Of a DNA stretch of 64,000 bases, positions 1-9,141 are shown in pieces; the stretch's first letter is position 1, and every line of letters begins with the position of its first letter. The stretch lies in the NCBI RefSeq assembly GCF_963682185.1, contig NZ_OY821667.1:3051501-3115500 (forward strand), read 5' to 3'. The position numbers and the translations under genes are program-made. Source of the DNA: an uncultured Cohaesibacter sp. (GTDB lineage Bacteria > Pseudomonadota > Alphaproteobacteria > Rhizobiales > Cohaesibacteraceae). The notes beneath the pieces were generated by a model. It searched no databases. It saw only the letters and a program-made list of their open reading frames with translations, and was not told the DNA's origin.

Positions 1-1
1 A

Positions 2-802
2 GCCATCCGCATGGTGAATAATCTAATGCGCACCCAACCAGAGCGTATGCCCGGTATCGTGCCGAGCATTTCGCGCAAGTTTCAGGGGCATATAGCAACC
101 AAGAATCTGTCCTTCCGCTATCCGCAGGCCGCAGATGCTGCGATCAAGAGTGCCAATGTGACCATCAATCCGGGCGAAATCGTCGCCATTACCGGGCCAA
201 GTGGAGGCGGCAAGTCTACCTTCCTTAAGTTGCTGGCTGGTCTTTATCGTCCTGTTGCTGGGTCAGTGGGCTTTGACCATCTTGATATCCGCCAGATCGA
301 TTTGGGCGAATTGCGTTTCGAGATCAGCTACCAGCCAGACAATGCCACCTTTTTCTACGGAACGGTTGCGCAGAATTTCCATCTCAATGACCCCGAGGCC
401 GATTGTGCCAAGATGGCTGGCCTCATGCAGACCTTCAATATCGGAGCCGACCATCCAGACCTGCCTGAGGGGATGGAAACACGTCTGAAGGCGGAAACCG
501 TGCATCAGATGTCGGATGCGCTCAAGCAGAAGCTCTTGCTATGTCGCAGCTTCAGTAAATCCGCGACCTACTATTTCCTTGATGAACCGGCCAATCATCT
601 CGATTTTGAAACCGATCGGAAATTCATGGATCACCTGCAGGCCATGCGGGGTGAAGCCACCATTCTGTTCACCACGCAGCGACCCAGCCACATGAAAATG
701 GCAGACCGCATACTGGTGCTGCATGAAGGGCGGGTCATCATGAATGGGCCGCCCGAGAAGATCTTGCCGCAATTGGACAGCTTCAACAAATCGGTTGCAT
801 AA
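2..802 (+). CDS. ABC transporter ATP-binding protein, 3' end (type I secretion-like), 5' cut by window
   Basis: The reading frame is open to the window edge, so only the C-terminal nucleotide-binding domain is seen. Counting from the first in-frame ATG at position 11, a Walker A (GPSGGGKST, residues 62-70), a Q-loop (YQPDN) and a Walker B ending FLDEPANHLD are present. The ABC signature is degenerate (MSDAL where LSGGQ is expected) and the switch histidine is replaced (TTQRPS rather than THRPS). Downstream HlyD and TolC genes on the same strand suggest it is the ATPase/permease of a type I secretion system in the inner membrane. The degenerate signature and H-loop suggest a non-canonical half, possibly paired with another ABC subunit encoded upstream of the window. 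The membrane domain is not visible, so substrate and pairing are inference. Confidence 0.85.
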   Translation, partial: AIRMVNNLMRTQPERMPGIVPSISRKFQGHIATKNLSFRYPQAADAAIKSANVTINPGEIVAITGPSGGGKSTFLKLLAGLYRPVAGSVGFDHLDIRQIDLGELRFEISYQPDNATFFYGTVAQNFHLNDPEADCAKMAGLMQTFNIGADHPDLPEGMETRLKAETVHQMSDALKQKLLLCRSFSKSATYYFLDEPANHLDFETDRKFMDHLQAMRGEATILFTTQRPSHMKMADRILVLHEGRVIMNGPPEKILPQLDSFNKSVA

Positions 803-1009
803 GGCAGATCTCTCAAAGAGGCGCCTTTTGGGCAAGGATGTATTAACCCTAAGCGCGCTATTGTTGAATTGGTGTTGCGGCATAGGCTGCTCGCGATCAT
901 GTGGGATCATGTTCCAGAAGGGAAAGCCGGTCGGTTTTCCGGTCTCGAGTATGAGCAAAACGGGTACGGGTCTTGCGCTTTTCCAAGGGAAAGGCGAGGG
1001 CATTCCGGG

Positions 1010-2353
1010 GTGAATTCAGTGAAGTTGTTTGCTTCAAAAAGCACAGGTCTTGACTCCAAGACGCTGACATTGCCGCTGGCGCTTGAGGCTGAACAGCCGC
1101 CTCAGCTCTTTGCCTATGTGGTAACGGGGTGCTTTATCTTTTTGGGAGCCTTCATTGTCTGGGCCTTTGTCACCTCTGTGCTGGAGGTTACCCATGCTGG
1201 TGGTCAGATACAGCCGATTGACTCTGTCCAGACCATCCAACATCTTGAAGGCGGTTATATCGACCAGATTCTGGTGTCCGAAGGCGACAGGGTCAAGGCA
1301 GGCCAGCCGCTGGTGCGTTTGCGCCCGACGGCAACCGAAAGCGAGCGTGACCAACTGGCGATCAGGGCTGCATCCCTGCGCATGGCGATTGCCACCACTG
1401 ATGCGCTTATGAAGCAACAGGAAACTGTCTCCTTTGGCGAGGCAGGTCGCCTTTATAGCAACATTGCGCAGTCGCAAATGAGCGTTTTTTCATCCGAGAA
1501 AAATCGTATCAATCGCGAGTTGGCCAAATATGCATCCCAGTTGGCCCGTCACGAGGCAGAATATCGCTCGACGATTGCCGAGCAGAAGAGCGCCGTAAAG
1601 CGTATGGAGATTGCTAAAGAGCAGTTTACGATGCTCGATGGCCTGCTCAAGCAGCAATATGCATCTCGCCGCTCGGTACTGGAAGCTGAAGCCGCGCTGG
1701 AAGAAGCGCGCTCGCGCCTTTATTCCCTTGATGGGAGGCTCGCGACAACGCGCGAACAGGTCAAGGAAGCCCAGATACAGTTGGAAGAAGCGCGGGCCAA
1801 AATTTCCAGTGATCTGGCCAAGGAAAAATCCAAGAATGCCAGCGAACTGGCCGAGGTCGATCGCCTTCTGACCAAGCAGCAGGATCGTGTCACCAGCCTT
1901 GATTTGACTGCGCCGACGGATGGCATCGTGCAGGAACTGCCAGTCAATTCGGTTGGGGCGGTGGTGCGCTCTGGCGAAGTGGTTGCGCGGATCGTGCCCG
2001 ATGATCGCAAGATCATCGCCGAGGTGCGCGTGAAACCAAAAGATATCGGCCATATCCATCTCAATGCCGATGCCAAGGTGACCGTATCTACCTTCGATCC
2101 TTATGTCTTCGGGGCTTTGGAAGGCAATGTAAAGACCATTTCGGCGACCTCCTTTGAGGATGAAAATGGCGAACCTTATTTCAAGGTGCATATCGCGCTC
2201 GATCAAAACGAGTTCAATCGCAATAATATGGCCTATCCAGTGCTGCCGGGCATGGTTGTGACTGCTGATATCGTGACGGGCTCCAAGTCGCTGGCGCGTT
2301 ATCTCCTCAAGCCGGTCTATCGGTCCATGGACGTGGCTTTCTCCGAGCGCTAA
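1010..2353 (+). CDS. HlyD family type I secretion periplasmic adaptor subunit
   Basis: This is a membrane fusion protein linking an inner-membrane ABC exporter to a TolC channel. From a GTG start at 1010 it has about 447 residues: a short cytoplasmic tail, one transmembrane helix near residues 34-56, a biotinyl-lipoyl half motif (HLEGGYIDQILVSEGDRVKAG), a long Ala/Glu-rich coiled coil in the middle, the second lipoyl half (LDLTAPTDGIVQELPV) and a beta-barrel C-terminal part. The frame is open back to 869, but the residues before 1010 look unlike protein of this family. A second GTG at 1019 is an alternative start. It lies between the ABC gene and the tolC-like gene, about 200 bp from each, so the three probably form one export machine. 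Confidence 0.9.
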   Translation: MNSVKLFASKSTGLDSKTLTLPLALEAEQPPQLFAYVVTGCFIFLGAFIVWAFVTSVLEVTHAGGQIQPIDSVQTIQHLEGGYIDQILVSEGDRVKAGQPLVRLRPTATESERDQLAIRAASLRMAIATTDALMKQQETVSFGEAGRLYSNIAQSQMSVFSSEKNRINRELAKYASQLARHEAEYRSTIAEQKSAVKRMEIAKEQFTMLDGLLKQQYASRRSVLEAEAALEEARSRLYSLDGRLATTREQVKEAQIQLEEARAKISSDLAKEKSKNASELAEVDRLLTKQQDRVTSLDLTAPTDGIVQELPVNSVGAVVRSGEVVARIVPDDRKIIAEVRVKPKDIGHIHLNADAKVTVSTFDPYVFGALEGNVKTISATSFEDENGEPYFKVHIALDQNEFNRNNMAYPVLPGMVVTADIVTGSKSLARYLLKPVYRSMDVAFSER

Positions 2354-2557
2354 CTTCCCATGGAAGCCTTTTGGATGAATGGACTGGATGCCGGGGCCGC
2401 TTTTCTCAACATATCCTTGATTTGATTGCTCATATGGGCCGACAAGCCGCTTGGATGTCTGCGTATTTCCGCTTTATTAACCATAATTCCATAAGACTGG
2501 AGGGAGGTGACCCGTAAGCGGCGAGCTCTAACCATGTCCTCGCAGTAGAAGATCAGC

Positions 2558-4039
2558 ATGAACGGCAAAAAGAAAATAGGTCTGGTAACAGCCACGACAA
2601 GCAAGGCCGATGGGAGCACCCGTCGGCTCGGGTTTGGCAACCGCTTTGCTTTTTTGCTGTTAAGCGCGTCTCTTTGCCTTTCGGTGCGCCCCGCATTGGC
2701 GGATAATCTGGCGCAGATGCTCTATGACGTTTACGATAACAATCCAGAAATTCACGCATCGGAAGCTGGTCTGGCCATCAAGCAGGCCGAAACGAAGAAG
2801 GCCAATGCGGTCTTTATGCCGCAGATCAGCGCTTATGCGTCCCAATCAATGGTGGAAGAGCGGCTGAAGACGGGGCGTACAGAGCGCACGCGTACCAGCC
2901 AGTATGGCATCAAGGCCAGCCAGCGCCTATTCAATGGTTTTCAGGGCAGAAACAATCTGATCAAAGCCAAATATGAAGAAAAATCGGGCTTTTATCAGCT
3001 TAAAAACCGGGAAAGAGAAGTCCTTCTCGAAGCGGTCAAAGCCTATATGGATGTGTATGCCGCACGCAACATGATTGCCCTGCGACGCGATCATGTTGCC
3101 AATCTTGAAAAACAGCACAGAGCCACAAGAGCCCGCATTCGCGCAGGTGAGTTGACCAGAACCGATCTGGCCAAGACCGAAGCGCTGCTCTATCGGGCCC
3201 GCGCCGCGCTGGAAGGGGCGCACGCAGATTTGGGCGGAGCGTCCGGGCGCTATGAAGCGCTGGTGGGATATCGTCCCGGCGAGTTGATCTATCCGCAGAT
3301 GCCTGTGCGCTATTTGCCCGCTGATGAAAAAGAGGCGGTGAAAAAAGCCCTGCGCATGCATCCAGATCTCAGAGCGTCGCGCGCTAATGATAAGGCGGCA
3401 GACTATGCGGTCAAATCTGCACAAGGGGCCTTTCTGCCCACGCTGGATCTCAATGGCGATGTCTCTGAGAATTTGGCCTCAAGCGCAGCCGAAACCAACA
3501 AGTCCGAGCGCAGTCTTTCCCTGCGTCTAAGCCTGCCGCTATTTGATGGTGGCGCACGCTCTGCAGAGGTGCAGAAGGCGCGCGCCGCGCGAAGCCAGCA
3601 AGTTCATCAGACCAATGCTTTGCGGGCACAGATCAAGGCCAATGCACGCGAGCAGTTCCTCAGATATCGGGCCGCTGTCGCATCCATGCTTCAGGCCAGC
3701 GCCGAAGTGACAGCCGCCAGCAATCTTTTGCGGGGCATCAAGATGGAAGAGAAAGCTGGCCAACGCTCCTACCTTGATATTTTGGATGCGGAAGTGTCCC
3801 TGCTGGATGCGCGTGAGTTGGCAATCTATTCACGGGCTGACAGTGTGATCGCGATCTACAGCTATCTCGCTGCCACCGGTCAGTTGACCGTTTCTGGTGC
3901 CCGTAAGGAATATGTCAGCAATGATCCACAAGCCGCCGCTGCTGTTGCCAGAGCCCGACAAATGGCCGAGCTGAAAGCAAGGCCTGCTAAAAAGGCCGGT
4001 CCCCGTCTGACCGATGACCCATGGAATGGTTTGCGCTGA
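2558..4039 (+). CDS. TolC family outer membrane channel protein
   Basis: This 493-residue protein is the outer-membrane exit duct of the type I secretion set. It has a long basic N-terminus and a hydrophobic signal segment with a likely cleavage after ALA at residue 48. Two outer membrane efflux repeats follow, typical of TolC: the first begins at DNLAQMLYDVYDNNPEI, and a middle region rich in Ala/Arg helices leads to a second repeat around KSAQGAFLPTLDLNGDV. The C-terminus (KKAGPRLTDDPWNGLR) resembles alphaproteobacterial TolC tails. Length fits the family. Position directly behind the HlyD gene supports the assignment. The protein exported by the system is not encoded in the visible part of the locus. 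Confidence 0.92.
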   Translation: MNGKKKIGLVTATTSKADGSTRRLGFGNRFAFLLLSASLCLSVRPALADNLAQMLYDVYDNNPEIHASEAGLAIKQAETKKANAVFMPQISAYASQSMVEERLKTGRTERTRTSQYGIKASQRLFNGFQGRNNLIKAKYEEKSGFYQLKNREREVLLEAVKAYMDVYAARNMIALRRDHVANLEKQHRATRARIRAGELTRTDLAKTEALLYRARAALEGAHADLGGASGRYEALVGYRPGELIYPQMPVRYLPADEKEAVKKALRMHPDLRASRANDKAADYAVKSAQGAFLPTLDLNGDVSENLASSAAETNKSERSLSLRLSLPLFDGGARSAEVQKARAARSQQVHQTNALRAQIKANAREQFLRYRAAVASMLQASAEVTAASNLLRGIKMEEKAGQRSYLDILDAEVSLLDARELAIYSRADSVIAIYSYLAATGQLTVSGARKEYVSNDPQAAAAVARARQMAELKARPAKKAGPRLTDDPWNGLR

Positions 4040-4264
4040 CCGGATTCAACCCGCCTGCTGGCTTGAACAAAGTCCATTTTGGGTTACATGTGTTCATAAA
4101 TACAATATTTACGATAGTCTTACCTTTTGGACAGAGCAAGCCAACTTTGACCATTTTTGGCCTGTGTCATTAACGTCTTTGCCCTACAGTGTCCCGAAAT
4201 ATCGTCGAAGCCTTTCGCTCTTGGGGAAGAGCGGAAAACGCACAGGGGACACGCGGGGCTCAAA

Positions 4265-6415
4265 ATGGCACTTATCTTGATCGTTGATGATCAAAACACA
4301 AATAGACAGATTTATGCTCAGATCGCGCGGCGCATTGAAGCCGAAATAGACGTTGTTACATGCTCAGGGCCAATAGAAGCTCTTTCATGGTTAGCACATA
4401 ATAGCCCCGATCTGATCCTGACTGACTTCAGTATGCCAGGCATGCAGGGGGATGACTTTATTGGTCAAATCCGTTCAGACAGACGTCTGGCAGACGTACC
4501 AGTGATTGTCATCACCGTGTTTGAAGATCGGCGCCTACGGCTGCGGGCGTTGGATGCTGGCGCGACGGATCTTCTTATCAGTCCGGTCGATCATCGCGAG
4601 TTCATTGCCCGTGCGCGCAATCTTCTCAAAATGCATCGCCAGAGCAAGGTTCTCTCAAACCGGGCCAACTCGCTGCTTGAGTCCCTGAAAAAAAGCGAAA
4701 GCATACTGGCCTGGACACAGCGCGAAAGTGAATCGCGTCTTGTGAATGTGATCAACACGCTCCCTGTCATGGTCAGTGCCACTGATCTTGATGGCTGCTA
4801 TCTGTTTATGAATGTCAATCAGGCCAACTATCTTGGCCTCAAGGTTGAGCAGGTTGTCGGGCGCCACAGAGCTGAAATTTTCGGCTCGCAGGTTGCCGAG
4901 CGGTATGATTCCATCGACCAATTGGTGATCGCCTCCAATCACGGCATTCGCTCCTTTGAGGAAGAAATCGTTGGCGCGGACGGCAACAAACGCATCTTTC
5001 TGACCAACAAGTCTCCCCTCGTGGAAGGGGAAAATGTCATCGGTGTGGTAACCTCCTCTCAGGATATCACCGATCGCAAAGCAGCCGAAACCCATCTGCA
5101 TCATCTGGCGCATCACGATTCACTCACTGGTCTGGCCAACAGGGCGTTGCTGAGAGATCGTGTCGAGCGCGAAATCGGGCGCTGTCGCCGCGGTGATGGA
5201 CGTTTTGCCCTGCATCTGATTGATCTGGATGGCTTCAAGCAGGTCAATGATGTCCATGGTCATGCGACGGGTGATGAATTACTGACCCGCGTTGCTGAAG
5301 GGCTACGCATTATCGCGGGCAAAGAAGACCTTGTGGCACGCCTTGGGGGCGATGAATTCGCTATTCTGCAATCCAACATCACCTCCGAAGCGCAGGTGGA
5401 GGATATGTGCAAGGCAGCGATGGAAATCATGCCAGGCGCGATTGCCGGTGTGCAACTGTCGACGCCGGTTACGGCCTCGGTGGGCATATCTGTTCACCCG
5501 GAAGACGGCAACAGCTATGAGCATCTCATGCGCAATGCCGACCTTGCCATGTATCGCACCAAGGCGGCGAGCGGCAATGGCTTCAGCTTCTTTGTCTCGA
5601 ACATGGATGCCCGCGCCCGGGAAGAGCGCCGATTGGATGCCACCTTGCGCGAAGCGCTGGAAAGCAACCGCTTCGAACTGCTCTATCAGCGTCAGGTTGA
5701 TATCAAGACAGGACAGATCGTTGGCTGCGAGGCATTACTCAGAATGCGTGAAGCCGATGGCACTCTGGTCGCGCCAAGTGAATTTCTGGCGCGGGCCGAA
5801 CGCAACGGCATGATCATGCCAATCAACGAATGGGTGATCCGGGAGGCCTGTAGGCAAGGGGCCCGATGGCGCGAAATGGGGCTACCGGAATTTTCCATCG
5901 GGGTCAATCTGTCGCCGGTGCAGTTCCAGCGCCAGTCGGTTCCACTGCTGGTCGCGCGCATTCTTTCAGAAACGGGGTTGCCCTCGCATTTGCTTGATCT
6001 GGAACTGACGGAAAGCATTGTTCTGCATGATCGCAAACAGGTTGCCCTGCAGCTTCAGCAGCTGCGCGATCTGGGGGTCAAAATCTCCATAGATGATTTC
6101 GGAACGGGCTGTTCTTCCCTTTCATATGTGAAGCATTTCCCGGTAGATCGATTGAAAATCGACCAGTCCTTTGTGCATGATCTTCTTGAAAATCCATCGG
6201 ACGCAGCCATCGTTCGTGCAACCGTCAATCTTGGGCATTCTCTCGGTTTCGAGGTGATCGCCGAGGGGGTCGAGACAGAAGAGGTCTTGCGTCATCTGGA
6301 GATCGAGCATTGCGACAAAGCGCAAGGCTACTATTTCGGAAAGCCGCAATCGGCTGAAAAACTGCAGCTGGCCATTCAGGCACAGATGCCTGCCAAACTG
6401 GCATCTCTGGGGTGA
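4265..6415 (+). CDS. Response regulator with REC, PAS, GGDEF and EAL domains (c-di-GMP turnover)
   Basis: The frame is open from 4157, but ATG 4265 starts exactly at the receiver domain (MALILIVDDQ) and is chosen, giving 716 residues. The receiver holds D8, D9 and phospho-acceptor D54; the usual Lys-Pro is Ser-Pro (LISPVD), so the conserved lysine is missing. A coiled linker leads to a PAS domain (about 165-285), a GGDEF domain with intact GGDEF at 361-365, and an EAL domain beginning EALLR at 489 with DLELTES, IDDFGTG and LKIDQSF motifs. Both cyclase and phosphodiesterase motifs look catalytically complete. The next gene, a hybrid kinase, starts 21 bp later, so both are probably co-transcribed and the kinase is a candidate phospho-donor. 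The nearby type I secretion genes may be a c-di-GMP target; that is inference. Confidence 0.93.
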   Translation: MALILIVDDQNTNRQIYAQIARRIEAEIDVVTCSGPIEALSWLAHNSPDLILTDFSMPGMQGDDFIGQIRSDRRLADVPVIVITVFEDRRLRLRALDAGATDLLISPVDHREFIARARNLLKMHRQSKVLSNRANSLLESLKKSESILAWTQRESESRLVNVINTLPVMVSATDLDGCYLFMNVNQANYLGLKVEQVVGRHRAEIFGSQVAERYDSIDQLVIASNHGIRSFEEEIVGADGNKRIFLTNKSPLVEGENVIGVVTSSQDITDRKAAETHLHHLAHHDSLTGLANRALLRDRVEREIGRCRRGDGRFALHLIDLDGFKQVNDVHGHATGDELLTRVAEGLRIIAGKEDLVARLGGDEFAILQSNITSEAQVEDMCKAAMEIMPGAIAGVQLSTPVTASVGISVHPEDGNSYEHLMRNADLAMYRTKAASGNGFSFFVSNMDARAREERRLDATLREALESNRFELLYQRQVDIKTGQIVGCEALLRMREADGTLVAPSEFLARAERNGMIMPINEWVIREACRQGARWREMGLPEFSIGVNLSPVQFQRQSVPLLVARILSETGLPSHLLDLELTESIVLHDRKQVALQLQQLRDLGVKISIDDFGTGCSSLSYVKHFPVDRLKIDQSFVHDLLENPSDAAIVRATVNLGHSLGFEVIAEGVETEEVLRHLEIEHCDKAQGYYFGKPQSAEKLQLAIQAQMPAKLASLG

Positions 6416-6436
6416 ACAGCGAAAGATCGGATTTTC

Positions 6437-9040
6437 ATGACCGTACGGACTTCTTTTCTTGAACCTGTTATCGATCCGGTCATGCGACTGGTTGGCATTC
6501 TGTCTCACAGGCCAGACACGGAGCATGTGGCAATCATCCTGCGTTTGGGCATGATATTGGCGCTATGGGCCTTCACCGCCCTTGACTATCTCATCCTGCA
6601 GAAAATACCCGCAGACGGGTATGAGCAGATCTTCATGGCAACAAGCCTGTATGGGCTCGCTCTGGCTCTGGAATCGACGCATCTGGCCTTTTCTCCCAAT
6701 GCCTCCAGTGGCCGACGCTTGATGGCGATTTGGGCCGATCAGGCGCTTTTGACCTATTTTGCCTTCATTCTAGGGCCAACAGGTTCGGTGCTATATCCCT
6801 TCTATTTGTGGAATATGCTGGCTGCAGGCTTTCGCTATGGCACGGTTTATCTCTTGATATCTGCCATTTCTATCGTCGCCGTTCTTTCCGTTCACTTTCA
6901 TATATTCGAGCTTTGGCAGACGAGTTATCTTGTCTGTTTGCTGCAAATCAGCTTCGTCATCATTCTTGCCTTCTCGATGACATCCTTCCTCAACACGATC
7001 CGGCAGGCCATTGCGACAGCAGAGGCTGCCAGCAGTGCAAAGTCGGCATTTCTTGCTGGCATCAGCCACGAAGTGCGCACACCGCTGCAGGCCATCAAGG
7101 GGCTGAGCGATCTGCTTGACGATACCAGACTGGATACGGACCAGCGGCGCATGGTGGGCACCATCTCACAGGCTGGCGACACGCTTCTGGGCCTTATCAA
7201 CTATCTGCTCGATTATGCCAGAGCCGAAAATGGCACCATGCCGGTCAATGATGATGACTTTGACCTGTCGATGATTCTTGGCCGTCTTCATCGGCTCTTT
7301 AGAGAGCAGGTGCGCCAGAAACATCTGGATCTTAACATCAATTTTGATCCCTCGCTTCGCCGCCTTTATCGTGGCAATGAGCGTTTTCTGGAAGACATTC
7401 TGACCAACCTCATGGGCAATGCAGTCAAATTCACCCATCAGGGACAAATCACCTTGCGCGCGCGGCTGGTGGAAGAAAACAGCCAGATGCACCGCATTTG
7501 CTTTGAAGTGATCGATACCGGCATTGGCATTGCTCCAGAGGCCCAGCAACGGATTTTTGATCGCTTCACCCAGTCCGACGACGACGTGATGGCGCAATTT
7601 GGCGGCTCCGGCCTAGGGCTTGCCCTGTGCCGTCAATATGCCGAACTCATGGGGGGACATATTCAGGTGGCCTCCAAGCCGGGAGAGGGGAGCACTTTTG
7701 CCTTCACCGCCCCCTTCGGTCTCTCCTTAAAACACAGTCAAACAGCAACAGCCGGGGCTGAAAGCGAAGAGACACCCAAGCGATCGATGATGATGATCAC
7801 CAGAAATCCGGAGCTGGTCGGCATGCTGCCGCCCGCTGCGCCCTATTGTGATGTTCAGCACGATTTGCGCTCTGCCCTTACGGCGCTTACCAGCTATTGC
7901 GAAGACCAGATGCCGTCCGTGGTGGTGATTGATCGTCAGGGGCTGGAGTGTGATATTGCGCTCACCCAGATGCAGATCGCATCCTGTAGCCGAAGCGGAT
8001 TGCCTTTTGTGCTCTGGATCTGTCGTGCCGATGAACAGGCGTCCAATCTGGCCCTTGTTCATCCTCAGCACGGGCTGGCCTTTCTCAATCGCTCCGACTG
8101 GCACTATCGCATGAGCAAGTTGCTGCGCCTTGCCGAGCAATTGCATGGACATGGCAGCGTTCGCAGCGCCAGTCGTGACACAGAGATAAGCGAGCCAGCG
8201 GAAAGCCTGCAGATTCTTGTTGCCGAGGATAACCGGACCAACCAGATGGTTCTTGAAAGAATGCTGGCCAGCCTGGGGCATCAGGTGACTCTGGCCGAAA
8301 ACGGCAAACAGGCCATCGCCGCAATCCGTAACCGTAAATTTGATCTGGCCTTTCTTGATATCCGGATGCCGGTTCTGGATGGGCTGGAAACAGCGCGTCG
8401 CATAGAGGCTCTGGCGGGTGCCGGGGACTTACAGCACCCACCGCACCTCTACGCCCTTACCGCCGATCCCGGCATGGAGATCAAGAACAGATGTCTGCAG
8501 GCGGGCATGAAAGCCTGCTTGCTCAAACCGGTCGATCGTTACCGGCTCAAGGAATTGCTCGATATATTTATCAAGCAAAAACAGCAGACTGCTGACAATA
8601 GAAAAACAATCACTATTTCTGACAATTGGGGATTAGAAGAAATGTATACCACTCAGATTATTGAAGATTTGAGAGATCTTGGGGGCGACCAGTTTGTCGT
8701 CGATCTCGCACATCAATTCAGTGAAGACGGCATTGCCGCCTTACATCGTCTGCATGATGCGGTGAACCATTGCGATGATGCAGAGTTCCGTGACGGGGCG
8801 CACGCCTTGCGCTCGGCGGCGGCCAATATCGGTGCGCGCTCAGTATTCGATCTCTGCCTCTCATGGCGTGACATGACGGCGGCCGAACTCGATCAGGAAG
8901 GTTCGGGTCACATGGTGCAACTGGCCGCCAATCTGTCTGAGGCCATTACGGATCTTGAACATATTCTGTCAGTCTCGCTGCCAAAGCCTGAGGCTGCGCG
9001 GCAATCATCCTACCAGAAAGAGATGATCGTCAATCACTGA
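6437..9040 (+). CDS. Hybrid sensor histidine kinase with HisKA, HATPase, REC and HPt domains
   Basis: This protein has 867 residues. The N-terminal 180 residues carry about five or six hydrophobic helices and form the membrane sensor, without a recognisable ligand domain. The H-box is SHEVRTPLQ with His211, followed by N-box (NLMGNAVKFTH), G1 (DTGIGI), F and G2 (GGSGLGLALC) motifs. A poorly conserved segment follows (about 440-590). The receiver domain starts at LQILVAEDNRTN with Asp641 in FLDIRMPVLDG. The C-terminus is a histidine phosphotransfer domain with His789 in AHALRSAAANIGA. All elements of a full phosphorelay are thus in one chain. It probably signals to the preceding REC-GGDEF-EAL protein (21 bp spacing). 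Confidence 0.93.
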   Translation: MTVRTSFLEPVIDPVMRLVGILSHRPDTEHVAIILRLGMILALWAFTALDYLILQKIPADGYEQIFMATSLYGLALALESTHLAFSPNASSGRRLMAIWADQALLTYFAFILGPTGSVLYPFYLWNMLAAGFRYGTVYLLISAISIVAVLSVHFHIFELWQTSYLVCLLQISFVIILAFSMTSFLNTIRQAIATAEAASSAKSAFLAGISHEVRTPLQAIKGLSDLLDDTRLDTDQRRMVGTISQAGDTLLGLINYLLDYARAENGTMPVNDDDFDLSMILGRLHRLFREQVRQKHLDLNINFDPSLRRLYRGNERFLEDILTNLMGNAVKFTHQGQITLRARLVEENSQMHRICFEVIDTGIGIAPEAQQRIFDRFTQSDDDVMAQFGGSGLGLALCRQYAELMGGHIQVASKPGEGSTFAFTAPFGLSLKHSQTATAGAESEETPKRSMMMITRNPELVGMLPPAAPYCDVQHDLRSALTALTSYCEDQMPSVVVIDRQGLECDIALTQMQIASCSRSGLPFVLWICRADEQASNLALVHPQHGLAFLNRSDWHYRMSKLLRLAEQLHGHGSVRSASRDTEISEPAESLQILVAEDNRTNQMVLERMLASLGHQVTLAENGKQAIAAIRNRKFDLAFLDIRMPVLDGLETARRIEALAGAGDLQHPPHLYALTADPGMEIKNRCLQAGMKACLLKPVDRYRLKELLDIFIKQKQQTADNRKTITISDNWGLEEMYTTQIIEDLRDLGGDQFVVDLAHQFSEDGIAALHRLHDAVNHCDDAEFRDGAHALRSAAANIGARSVFDLCLSWRDMTAAELDQEGSGHMVQLAANLSEAITDLEHILSVSLPKPEAARQSSYQKEMIVNH

Positions 9041-9085
9041 CAGGAACGCGCCCTAGCGCTTATTCCTTGACCTTACGAGATGTCT

Positions 9086-9137
9086 CCCCTATTGCCTGAG
9101 AGCCAAAATGGCCTTCGCGAGCAATAGGGGCGCTTTT
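9086..9137 (+). terminator. Stem-loop between the hybrid kinase and BaiN-like genes
   Basis: A perfect 10-bp inverted repeat (CCCCTATTGC at 9086-9095, GCAATAGGGG at 9121-9130) encloses a smaller GCCA/TGGC hairpin and is followed by CGCTTTTC. It can act as terminator for the kinase operon. Its right arm also contains the AGGGG that is the only Shine-Dalgarno-like sequence before the ATG at 9142, so it may instead, or also, limit translation of the next gene. Confidence 0.55.
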
Positions 9138-9141
9138 CGTC

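Noticed and set aside
869-1009. N-terminal extension of the HlyD-like protein from ATG 869
   Set aside because: The 47 extra residues have no adaptor-like features, and a GTG with a ribosome-binding site directly precedes the conserved part.
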